Origin: Ladona fulva
Lineage: Eukaryota; Arthropoda; Insecta; Odonata; Libellulidae
NCBI GenBank assembly: GCA_000376725.2
Contig: KZ308480.1
Span: forward strand, 597,545 to 661,544
Reading direction: 5' to 3'
DNA: 64,000 nucleotides
Shown one piece after another: positions 43,387-53,165 of the stretch (the stretch's first letter is position 1; every line of letters starts with the position of its first letter). A model generated the notes under the pieces. That model saw only the letters and a list, made by a program, of their open reading frames with translations. It was not told where the DNA came from and searched no databases. A program made the position numbers and the translations under genes.

Positions 43387-44554
43387 TATTATATATTATT
43401 GTATATTTTAGTAAAGTTGGCATTTAAATACCCATCATTGTTTTGTTAATCTTATTATAATTTTACATTCTCCGGGGATTTATTTCTGACTCTTTAAGAG
43501 TGTTATAGTATTTCTCACTCTTTAACCACATTAGCTTCTAATAAAAATGCCAGCTTACGTAAGATCTCGTCGAGCTCCCGAATACAATTCAGCTTCAGCG
43601 ATGATAAACTTTTTACTGTATTACACTCCTGGTTCATTAAAAGAGTGTTTGAATAACGAATTCTCCGCATCTAGAAGCAAACAGATTCTGAAACAAGTCT
43701 TTCGTGAACGATCTTCTGGGATTAAGAAAATCTCTCCCCAATCTAGCCTTCGAAGAAGTTTAGAGATGAGAATTCTCGAAGTTCAGTTCGTAGGCGGTGT
43801 GAAGGATGTTGTGAGAAATTAATTAATTTGTAACAAAATATGGAAAAAAAGAGCAACCTATTAACAGAACAAATGAATGTGTTTACGCATAGTTTAATCG
43901 AATATACTACAACCAATTAATAAGGTTTCACAATAGTAATTCCTCGGTTGCAATTATTCCGTGGAATTCCTTCAAAAGTTCGTAATTAGTACAAAAGAAA
44001 GTATCTCTAGTAAGTATCTATCATCGTATCTTCTTTTGTTTAATAAACGACGTGACAATATGATAATGTCCTTATTTTCTGCAAATAGGGGTTACGACTT
44101 AAAAAAAAAAACAATGAATACATAAAGCCGCACAAAAACAGCATTGAATGAATAAATCTTGACCTAAATAGCCTACCTTAATCTGAGCCAGATGCTCTAC
44201 CCTAACCCGTGATCTTCAATACAAAAGTGAACTTAAAAGTCCTTAATGGAAAACCATGGATAAGACAGGGTAAGGAGCCGCGAACAAGCGTTTTCCTGTA
44301 GGAAGTGAATTCGAAGCGAGTCGTTGTAAATCGAGTTCGAGAAAGTATAGATAGTGGAATACCAGGGAGACATGAATTGAGATCACGGCCCATTTAAACA
44401 CATACGCTTACGTAATTCTACCAGCGCCCCGCAGTCCAGTCTAACAGCAAGATATTGAATCATAATACATTTGAGAAAAAACAATTACATTTGGATAGTT
44501 TTCAACACGAATGCCGTGATATTCCTACCTTCTAGCCCCCACTTCTTCTTAGTA
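43387..44554. other. Non-genic stretch
   Basis: A 91-codon frame at 43,547-43,822 begins at a reasonable start context (aaaaatgcc) but has no recognisable domain. Near 44,160-44,205 gggtagagcatctgg on the minus strand is an A-box-like scrap of a SINE head. Confidence 0.45.
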
Positions 44555-44810
44555 CAGTGGTACTTTGGTTAACGACGGCCTTAGTTAACGACGTACTTTG
44601 TTAACGACGAATGGTTGTGATAAAAAAATGTCTCGGATAATGACGCCGTCTTTGGTTAACGACGCCTTCTGGTGAAGATTGGCTATTAAAAGTTCTATTT
44701 TGGCTACTCATTTAATTAATGATAATTATAATCATGCAAATATGATTGAAAACTTATATGTACCATTCCCAAAGAGAAACGGACATGAAAAAAGACTGAC
44801 GGAACCACTG
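44555..44810. mobile_element. Tigger/pogo-like short element, flanked by TA
   Basis: The left end cagtggtactttggttaacg is preceded by TA, and the right end ...aaccactg is followed by TA, giving CAGTGGT inverted termini and a TA target as in pogo/Tigger elements. The left part repeats ttaacgacg several times. The last 40 bases are a SINE family A tail in minus orientation (44,772-44,806), so the right terminus may instead be a coincidence at the edge of a SINE fragment. Confidence 0.45.
44772..44806 (-). mobile_element. SINE family A tail fragment
   Basis: The minus strand reads ggttccgtcagtctttttt then catgtccgtttctcttt, matching 62,266-62,300 closely. It breaks off exactly where the head begins. 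Confidence 0.65.
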
Positions 44811-46329
44811 TATTATGATAGATTTTATTAACTTTTATCTAAAATCATTGGCAAAGCTTATCGCCAGTAATTTATTCATTAATGTGCCTTGTATAATATT
44901 CGCACTTAGTACTTTCATTGCTGATACTGGCATGCTAAGGAGCCGTAATACTTGTATTTCATAATGCTCTTTGTGATAATTCTTTTATGAAAATTCATTT
45001 TTAATTATCATTTCTATGAAATAAGGTATCTATACTATTTTTTACTTTTGAGATGGGACTAACCTGCTTTTTCCTTGAAACTTAGTTAACTATCGGTAGG
45101 TTTCGCAGGTTTTTCACACTCCCCTTCTTGTGAGTGTCTTCCTGCAGTGGTGTATTTTTTCCATATGTAAACGTAGGTTTTTTTAAACCCACAAAGTAGT
45201 TTTCCTCAACCATGTTTCTTTACTTTCTTCAAGCTATATCTTCTAAATTTCAAGTTATGAAGGGTTAGATTTAAGAAGAGACTTGATAGTCTCAATCGCA
45301 TCAGAGTGAAGTCGCATTATTATTATTTCTCTGCCATCAATTCTTAAGTAATTCGTAATTATCCTCAATATAGGCTGTTCCTTTCAATTCATCCTTCTTT
45401 TTCGCGATGAGAGAATTCGAATACATTTTCCTGCCTCTGTTATTGATTCAGCCGAATCGCTTGAGGCAGTAAGACGAGTAGAGCATCTGAGAGATTTCCT
45501 TGGCTAGAATCCAAGTCGCAATGCCTTTTCTTATGCGAAGATACGAGAAAGAATTGAAGAAGGGGTATAGAGAGAGTAAGAAGAAAGAAAGGGAATGAGT
45601 GAGGGAAAGCCACGAAGATAAGAGAACATAGGATTGTTCCAGGAAAGAAAAGCATCCGCTCGACTGGGAAAGTAAGAGGTATATCTCCTTGAAAAGCGTC
45701 TCGACGCGGAATGCATTTCGGTTTCCATTGCCGTCGATGTTTTCTCAGTCACCTTGGCATCAGTATGCGATCTGTAGAAGCGATGTCTTTTCTCGCTGTA
45801 AATAAATCGCTGCCGTGAATTCCACCGATTTTACGTCTTTCTGCGCTTGTTTACAAAATGTTACGACCCGTCCGTTTGGATTTGTGTCGCGGTAAATATC
45901 TTTGCTCCCTGGAATGGTTCATACGCCAAGGGAAAATTATGTGTGTATTTGTGACTAAACCCCTAAATCCTGAGGCTTACAGCATTACAAACTTTACTTG
46001 TCATAAAACGTCGTGACTCTCGTAGGTAGTAAAATTTAATTTACTCGAATTCAGATTCTGTTCTTTTCTGCGACTTAAATTTTACTTCTGAAGTGAATTT
46101 AAAACGTTCTTTAGGTATGAGAATAGTTTTAATGGGATCATGTCTCATGCATGAAGGATGTGTTATATCAACCCTCGAGTCAGTTTTGTGAAAAGGAAAC
46201 AATGCAAATTCTTGAGATGTATAAATATTAAATAAGAAAACAATAATCAATAATATATTAAATTAAACAAATATTGATATAAATATGTATAACTATTTAA
46301 ATTATTTATAATATAAATATTTATAACTA
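44811..46329. other. Non-genic stretch
   Basis: 45,440-45,530 has a tRNA-like phrase (gacgagtagagcatctgag, then tggctagaatccaagtcgc), possibly a degenerate SINE head. 45,540-45,720 is purine-rich. No gene recognised. Confidence 0.45.
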
Positions 46330-46632
46330 TTGATAAATCAGTGAGCGTCATTCAGATGCTTCAAGACGCAAGATGGGAATCTTTGGAAGTTGGAAGATTT
46401 CAACAAAGGATCAATTTACTGGATAAATTCAGAGAAAGCACGTTCAGAGATGATTTAGCCGATATAATTCACCATGAAGAAGAGAAGTAGATGCCAGAAC
46501 CAATCGATTCAAGAACTCATTTTTTCCGCGAACGATTCGCGAAAATGATCGATTAAGGAAATAGGTTCATGGTGCATGCACCCTCTGCCACACGCCGAAA
46601 GGCGGCTTGCAGGATAGTCACATAGACATAGA
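46330..46632 (+). pseudogene. CR1/Jockey-type LINE 3' end with tail hairpin (dead)
   Basis: The translation DKSVSVIQMLQDARWESL runs on through VGRFQQRINLLDKF and LADIIHHEE to a stop near 46,490. A second frame then reads DSRTHFFRERFA, equivalent to the terminal motif of CR1/Jockey-group RT proteins. The 3' non-coding end holds ctctgccacacgccgaaagg and cggcttgcaggat, a GCC/GGC hairpin shared with other tails in this window. It is 5'-truncated and frameshifted. Confidence 0.8.
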
Positions 46633-48186
46633 CAAAATACGTAATTAGGGCTAGGAACATGGATAAGGCTTTTTTTCAATTCTCGATGCCAAATTTGATA
46701 TGCTGAATAAAGAAGATATTAATGTCCGAATTCCCCCCTTATGTTACGTAAAAGAACCGGTGATGTTCCTTGAATCCTCTTTTCCTAATTTTTGAGCGTC
46801 TTAATACAAGGATGGATTTTAGTTATCACAACTTCCGCCAAAACGGAGAAATCCGCGCCCATACCCTTCGTTTTCCTTATTTTATTTTCCGACATATCAT
46901 TAGCAAAGCTGCTCTCCAAACGCCAACTAGTAGTTTGGGTTGGAATATAAATCCTATAGTTTAGCTGTCATTCCTCTCTTTACAAATAACTTTGCCATCT
47001 TTTATGCTATTCTCATAGTTGTTTGCTAAACCAAAACCCTGAAAAAATTGTATCTTCTCAAACGAAAGACAAAAAAGTTTCCTCCAATAAAAACTCTTTT
47101 CGAGTAAAGTTCTTTGAGGGTCATCATGTAAGCTGGTGATATTTTTGGTTGACATTTATGTTTGAAGCAATCTTTCGGAAGGAACAGGAATAAACAATTT
47201 TCCCTTGTGAGGGCTAAAAGAAAAACATTTTTTTCGCTTGTATTAACTGAATTGCATGAAAGCTTTGTTTCTATGTGCCCTATGTATTTTGGTTTAAGTA
47301 CCCTGTAAAAGTTTATCGCAAGCATCATTATGGAAGAGTCATCATAACTCATTTTAAGACCCCTCTCTTCATGATCTAAATTCTCGCAATGTTATTGCTT
47401 TCTCAAGATCATTTGTAAATGGAGAAAATAAATTCACTCCTGAGTGCACTGACGGAGCGTCGTCCATATAACTCTTCCACATGATCTGCAATTCAGCGGT
47501 TAAATTAAATCCTCATGTAAACCATGAGTATGATTTCGTCATATTACTTTATTCTTACCTGGCTCATTTAAATTCAACTGATTGACGTGTTGATTTCCGG
47601 TGTCATGACCGTTGGCAAATAAAAACTGGATCCTATTTTCTAAAGGAACTTAAATCATATTTTAAGATAGAGAAAGGCTTTGCAAAACTATTACGGTATT
47701 TTTGCAGAGTCATTGATTGTATTGTAGAAAATCCTCTCGGGTTTCCAACCGGTTCGTAGAAAGGAACTGGTCCGACATTTCGGCCCTTAGGAACCACTAG
47801 ATCTTTCATATTGATTGCATTATTATACCGTCTAGTTTCCTAGAGAAAAATAGTTTCTGTTTTAGTTTCCAGCCTGACTCATTTCCACTTTAGAAAAATT
47901 AATTTCGTCGCTTCGTTAATACTTTTTGCCTACTTTGCCGTCATTATTATTGTCCTTAGCATCAAACAGGATATTTCTAAACTGGGCTTTAGTTATGAGC
48001 TTAGTTATATTGATATGGACGTGAGAGTACGGACTTCAGCCCGGAGGTCATACACTTCAACTCCAGCTACCAAAACTTTGGAGAGGGAGTTATACCCATT
48101 AGGCAAGACGGAGATTGAGGTAGTCTTTTTTGGCTGTAATGGCCCATACAGATTGCCATAAGCGTAAAAGGGATATAATAGCATGG
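46633..48186. other. Non-genic stretch
   Basis: A 108-codon minus frame at 47,026-47,352 has no domain. 47,750-47,815 contains ccaaccggttcgtag and ccgacatttcggccct, vaguely like retroelement termini but not assignable. No gene recognised. Confidence 0.4.
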
Positions 48187-48240
48187 CAGAGCGATGGGCA
48201 AACTACGAACCGCGGGCCAAATCCGGCCCACCGCTTACTT
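48187..48240 (+). mobile_element. hAT-like terminal sequence (second type)
   Basis: cagagcgatgggcaaactac, then gaaccgcgggccaaatcc and ggcccaccgc is the ATGGGCAAACTA-CGCGGGCCAAATCCGGCCC pattern of hAT-family ends. A possible opposite end (ggcccgccgacttcc ... agtttgcc) lies at 48,430-48,477, which would give an element of about 290 bp. The target duplication is not clear. Confidence 0.6.
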
Positions 48241-50576
48241 TTCTAGAGACGATAGTGACTTGAAAGTGATTTTTAAACTATTAAGAAATTCATAAAATAC
48301 ATTGTGGCTCATGATACCTTCTTATCCTTCTCTTTACCTGAACCAAGTAAATAATTTGTAGATTCTTTAACAATAATTAATTCAAGAAATGAAAGCAGGT
48401 TCGAAAAGATTTCTCACAGACTAACCATACGTAATTGTGGCCCGCCGACTTCCAATTAATTAGCTATTCAGTTTGCCAAGTGAAAAGTTTGAGCGCCTTT
48501 CGTATAGTACAATCGCCCTATGAGCAACCAAAACTTGATAGCATTAAATAAGGAGAGACCATAATGAATGCCGTTATTCAGAATCATCATTAATTCCATA
48601 ACTTTCTTACCATCATACCATAAAAAAGAGTTAGACAAAAGTCATTGTAAGATACATTCTCAAGCCTTCATTAGATGGGAAATAAAATTACCACATCTCA
48701 GGATATTATAGTAGGGAACATTTGGAATAAGAAGACGAAATAAGTTGGGTGGAGAGAAAAGCAAATGAGAATGCCAAGGAAAGCATAGTAGAATAACAAC
48801 CTGAACTCAAACAGCGGAAAGAGGAGAAATAAAATCTTGAGGCGAATGCTTAGTAGAAGAGTTTGTGATTCTAATTATTGTTTTTTTCTGGCAATGTTTT
48901 GTATTTTTGATGGGATTTCGTACTTATCAATGTGCTATGGTGTTAGATGACCAGTGGTAATTTACTGAATGGTGATCGTTTTGAGAAAATAATTTTGTAA
49001 TTAAGTCTTCCATTGTTAATCAGAATGTCCAAAACTTATCTAACGAATATAAGGAAACAGTTCACAAATATGCAGAATTACGACTCGTTTAATTTCAAAT
49101 AAAACCCATTTGGAGTGCATGCTATATGAAATTAAAACTAGAAGAGAATATAAGTAAGATGAAGAGAAAAATTGAAATAGAATTAACGCTTATGCAAAAC
49201 TATGGTATTTTCTTTTATGAATCAATAAAAAAATTTAGTATTTTTGATTGGTTTCTTAAGAAAATTTCATCTCAAATTAACAGAGATTTCCAAGGTTATG
49301 TAGCTTATTCATCGATTCTATGATTTTGTATCTAATCTTAAATCTGACAGGCGAGATAACTAAACAAGTTCTAAACCGCCATCAAGAGTTCAGTAAACGC
49401 TATACTTTTCTAGCAAAATTCACCACTAGAGGTTACAATATCACCTCAAATGGAGAAATACAACCAATGGGGATGTGCGGGGAACGTTATTCTCACATCA
49501 CAAACTCCTCCGAATCGGTAGAACGGTTTGAGAATGGAATCGTCGCCCGAAGAGATTTTCCTCTGATCCGATTACTAATTTGCATTTCCGAAATACAGTG
49601 GCGCGTATGGAGGATTAGGACCCCGGGGTGAGCGAAACGGAGGAATCGCTGGCGAAAATTAAGAATGGAGTGGAAGTGGGGATTTGGTAGACCAATTGCT
49701 TCCCTTGATCCTCCTGAACCCTGGTTTGATTGGGCCGTTCTCTTACCATTTGAATACTACGCGCTCTATTTCTCTGTGCCTCGAGGTTTTTACCACAAGA
49801 GGGATAGAGAAATCCTGGAAATTTTCCTCGAGGACTATAGTGTGTAATCTGCCAGTTGAGTAGTCATCCGAAACGGCGGTTTTCAACAGGGGACCAAACC
49901 GTAATACATATTTATCGCTCCGGTTTCTGCTCCGGTTCAACAAAAAAAAAGGAAAATTGGATAAATTCTGGTTTTACTTCTTCGGCAAAGTCGAACTGGT
50001 TCGAGCCATTTTTTAATCTGCAACCATAGAAATACAAATTATGTCACCAATAAGTTTGTTCTTTTTTATTTCTGGCTTTTATCACTTACTCTACGTTACG
50101 GTAAATCATAAAGTTAAATTTAGTAATAACTGCATGAAAGTCTTAGCTACATATGTTTAGCAAACCATTAAATTACACTTAAGTAAACGTTAACGGAACG
50201 GAATAACTAACGATTTTCGGTTTTGGGATCAAGAAAGAAAGCTTTGGAGCAGTAAAAGATTTACAAGTCTCATTATGACGCAAACAAAAAAGAATCAATA
50301 TTATATTTTATCATTATAATTAGTATGTGTATAGTTCGTAGGGGCCATAATGATGATCTCACAACTCTGCATACCAATGGTTTATGTTTGACGTTTTCTT
50401 ACTTAGCTGTAAAAATACGAATATATATTCTCCGGTTCCGATGCTCGTATAAAATAATATTGAATTTCCACGATCGGACGTCAAAAATTAATATTAATAG
50501 TAACCAGCTACACACTGTAATGAAAGGGTTGAGTTTGTGCCGAATATCCAAATGATCTAAATTTAATACAAAATCA
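48241..50576. other. Non-genic stretch
   Basis: AT-rich with a slightly GC-richer patch at 49,500-49,850. Frames at 49,126-49,847 have no known domain. No RNA gene until the tRNA cluster. Confidence 0.45.
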
Positions 50577-50648
50577 GGGCCTGTCCGGGATTTGAACCCG
50601 GGACCTCTCGCACCCAAAGCGAGAATCATACCCCTAGACCAACAGGCC
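50577..50648 (-). tRNA. tRNA-Pro (TGG)
   Basis: A 72-nt canonical cloverleaf: acceptor GGCCTGT/ACAGGCC, anticodon arm TCTCGC-TTTGGGT-GCGAGA with anticodon TGG, T arm CCGGG-TTCAAAT-CCCGG and a C discriminator. It decodes Pro codons, mainly CCA. The A and B boxes are internal, and a TTTT terminator lies just downstream (about 50,571-50,574). It is identical to the copy at 51,571 and forms the first half of a Pro-Gly pair that is tandemly duplicated. Both genes of each pair are on the minus strand, about 310 bp apart. It looks functional. Confidence 0.97.
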
Positions 50649-50954
50649 GTTGAACGAAAGTTGTTGCTTGCACAAGTTTCTTTACCACATTTAAATTAAT
50701 TTACCACAATTAATTATTAGGCACACTCAAAAGCTGTCATATATTTTCATATATTAAGAGATTTCCATGAAGGACTACTTCGTCTCAAATCACTTCCAAA
50801 CACGCTAGGATTTTGGAAAGGGGAATTGATGTAACGTCCAGAAAAATTTTCGTGCAGATGCCAACAAATGTAAAAGAGGCATAGGAAAAAAGAGGAGGAA
50901 AATAGGAATCAAAATTTCTGCATCAACTTCTAGAGAAAAAGTGTCATAAAAAAG

Positions 50955-51026
50955 TGCGTCGGCCGGGAATCGAACCCGGATCAACTGCTTGGAAGGCAAC
51001 TATGCTGACCATTACACCACCGACGC
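50955..51026 (-). tRNA. tRNA-Gly (TCC)
   Basis: A 72-nt canonical cloverleaf: acceptor GCGTCGG/CCGACGC, anticodon arm TTGCC-TTCCAAG-style loop with anticodon TCC, T arm CCGGG-TTCGATT-CCCGG and an A discriminator. It decodes GGA/GGG. A T6 terminator follows (about 50,948-50,953). It is identical to the copy at 51,905, and a decayed copy lies at 6613. It is the upstream partner of the Pro gene at 50,577 on the same strand. It looks functional. Confidence 0.97.
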
Positions 51027-51570
51027 TCTGTTCAAAATGACTCTTTCAACCCATTAATTGAAAATTTTTGGTTCACTTTTATTGTCGACCGCTATTAGCT
51101 ATTCTATTAGTCGATTGCTATTAACCGAAATACCTATCAGTTCCTAGCCCACCCTAAATATCAGGTAGGTTTCTATAATTAAATGTTATCTAAATTGTTT
51201 TACAGGTTTAGAGTTGAGTTCCCGCCCCGTCAATAAGACAACCTGTCCATCCTTGGTTGGCTATTTCCTGGAGACATTTCGTATTTACAGCCGCCGTAAT
51301 TTCAATGTTCATGATTTGTTCCAGCTATTTTACGTTAAACAGGAAGGAAGGAAGTTAATGCGAAAGAAGTACGAAGTATTCATAGTATTGTGTTCCACAT
51401 TCCTCCCAAACAGCTGAGGATGTATGAAGTTGGAGAGGGCCATTTTCCACCAGAGTTCAGTTTCATTCAAATTAATACTAGCGATTGGAAACAATAAAAA
51501 TATTTTGTTTTTATGCATCGAGCATAGCTCTTAACGTTTTGATGATGTTTAAAAAAAATTATTAAAAAAA

Positions 51571-51642
51571 GGGCCTGTCCGGGATTTGAACCCGGGACCT
51601 CTCGCACCCAAAGCGAGAATCATACCCCTAGACCAACAGGCC
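51571..51642 (-). tRNA. tRNA-Pro (TGG), second copy
   Basis: Sequence identical to the gene at 50,577: anticodon TGG, all stems paired, C discriminator. A T7 run directly adjoins the 3' end (51,564-51,570), a stronger terminator than copy 1. It lies about 260 bp from its tRNA-Gly partner on the same strand. Confidence 0.97.
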
Positions 51643-51904
51643 GTTGAAATAACGATGTTGCCAGAATAATTTTGTTTATCATCATTTAAAGTTGGACCGA
51701 CTCCAAAATATATGATATATTAATAGATTTTTATAAGGTACTCCCTGGTCTTACTCTCCTTCCAAATACGTTAGGGCGCGAGGAGTTTAGAAAAGAAATT
51801 TGATTTAACGTTCTTTAACTTTCCGTGCAGATGCGAACAAGTGTAAAAGAGATACGAATCAACATTTCTGTATAATTTACTAAAGAAAAAGTTTAATAAA
51901 AATG

Positions 51905-51976
51905 TGCGTCGGCCGGGAATCGAACCCGGATCAACTGCTTGGAAGGCAACTATGCTGACCATTACACCACCGACGC
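51905..51976 (-). tRNA. tRNA-Gly (TCC), second copy
   Basis: Identical to the gene at 50,955: anticodon TCC, intact stems, A discriminator, T5 run downstream (about 51,898-51,902). It closes the duplicated Pro-Gly array. Confidence 0.97.
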
Positions 51977-52239
51977 ATGTGTCATGCAGGGAAATTCGAA
52001 ATACAAATCAACAGTCCAGACGGTTCAGTTTAGGTTATTAACCTTTATGGCGTTGAGATGCGAACGTCACCGATAAAGTTAGAGAAGCGAGGTTGCCAGT
52101 TGTACTCAAACTTTTTCAGCATATTTGGCCCGACTTTTGAAGTATCGGTACGCGGTGATATACGAGTATTCTAGATTTTAGTGATCTCGGACATAGATAT
52201 TTTTAAATACCTTTTACAAAAGTAATGCTTGTTGTTACT
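51977..52239. other. Non-genic spacer
   Basis: No recognisable feature between the tRNA array and the SINE tail that follows. Confidence 0.5.
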
Positions 52240-52313
52240 GCGCCTTGCGGTTTTTCGATGTAGGAGTGGTCTCATTAGACTGAAATTCGCATTAATAAAA
52301 ACTTATTATTATT
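52240..52313 (+). mobile_element. SINE family D tail fragment
   Basis: taggagtggtctcattagac, then tgaaattcgcattaataaaa and an (ATT)n tail match the 3' part of the SINE at 29,068-29,238. The head is absent. Confidence 0.6.
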
Positions 52314-52501
52314 ATGAAGGAAAATACTAGAGAAAATATTCCATTAATCAAGATATGGTTGCAGGAACCATTTTTCACGGTATTTTGTAAACTCACAATG
52401 CTTATTCGATTCAAACTCGATTCTAGTTTTGTATGTAAATATCACTACCAGAAAGTTCGAGCGACGAAGATAATATTTCACTATCAAACGTATTACTTTA
52501 T

Positions 52502-53165
52502 TTTCAAAGGTGGTGCGAAAAATGGCAATTAGATCTTAATGTAAATAAATGTTCTGTGGTAAGCTTCTCGAAAAGAAAACAATTGCGTCAGAGCCACCCG
52601 CACAAAATTAGTGGAATTAGTATAAATATAGTCGACTCAGTTGAATATCTCGTTATCACTCTTACAAATAACTTAAACTTGAGCACACTAGCGGATTATC
52701 TGCAATAAAGCGAATAAAAATATTTTTAAGACCATATCTGAAATATACGACGAGTATATGGAACCCAGCGGACGAAACGTATGTATAACGTATCGCGAAT
52801 TAGAAAAAGTTCAGCGCAAGGCGATGCTATTTATTAAAATGTTCTACAATTGAGAAGCAAGCGTTAGGCAAATGCTCTCAGACGCAGGTGTGGAATTCTT
52901 GAAGGAATGGAGATTAGAAGTTAGTGTACGACTGCTTGCTAAATTCAAAAATAAAATAAAATTTAAAAGAAAAGAAAATTAAAAAATAAAATTTGCGGAA
53001 GACTTAATTGGTACTATGCGATCCTCTTGCTACCACAGCCGATCGGACTATGAGCATAAAATAAAGGACATAGATTCAAGAATAAGTCTTTTTTGCGACT
53101 CAATCTTTCCGCGATCAATACGCGACAAAAATAAGCTAAAAAGGAAACTATTTATAAAGACGTAG
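52502..53165 (+). pseudogene. CR1/Jockey-type LINE reverse transcriptase, C-terminal part (dead)
   Basis: The first frame reads FQRWCEKWQLDLNVNKCS then VVSFSKRKQ, the late-palm/thumb region of CR1/Jockey RTs, followed by SVEYLVITLTNNLN (the YLG-like motif with G replaced). After a stop, other frames give RPYLKYTTSIWNPADE and ELEKVQRKAMLFI, then VRQMLSDAGVEFLKEWR, and near the end IFPRSIRDKNKL. The order matches the family, but several frameshifts and stops interrupt it. The catalytic YADD region lies upstream and is not present; the copy is 5'-truncated near 52,500. The usual tail hairpin is not evident. Confidence 0.85.

Larger units (their letters stand above)
50560..51980. repeat. Tandem duplication of a tRNA-Pro/tRNA-Gly unit
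   Basis: Unit 1 spans about 50,560-51,030 and unit 2 about 51,555-51,980. The tRNA genes are identical between units, while the intergenic spacers are only moderately similar (shared words: atttccatgaagg/atttttataagg, cttccaaa, acg and tagg, cgtgcagatgc, tgtaaaagag, gaatcaa, atttctg, agaaaaagt). The period is 994 bp at Pro and 950 bp at Gly. Old duplication with selection on the tRNAs explains this pattern. Confidence 0.85.

Noticed and set aside
47740..47815. Third Penelope-like terminus (ccaaccggttcgtag, ccgacatttcggcc)
   Set aside because: Lacks CTGATGA and the shared outer words; similarity too short.
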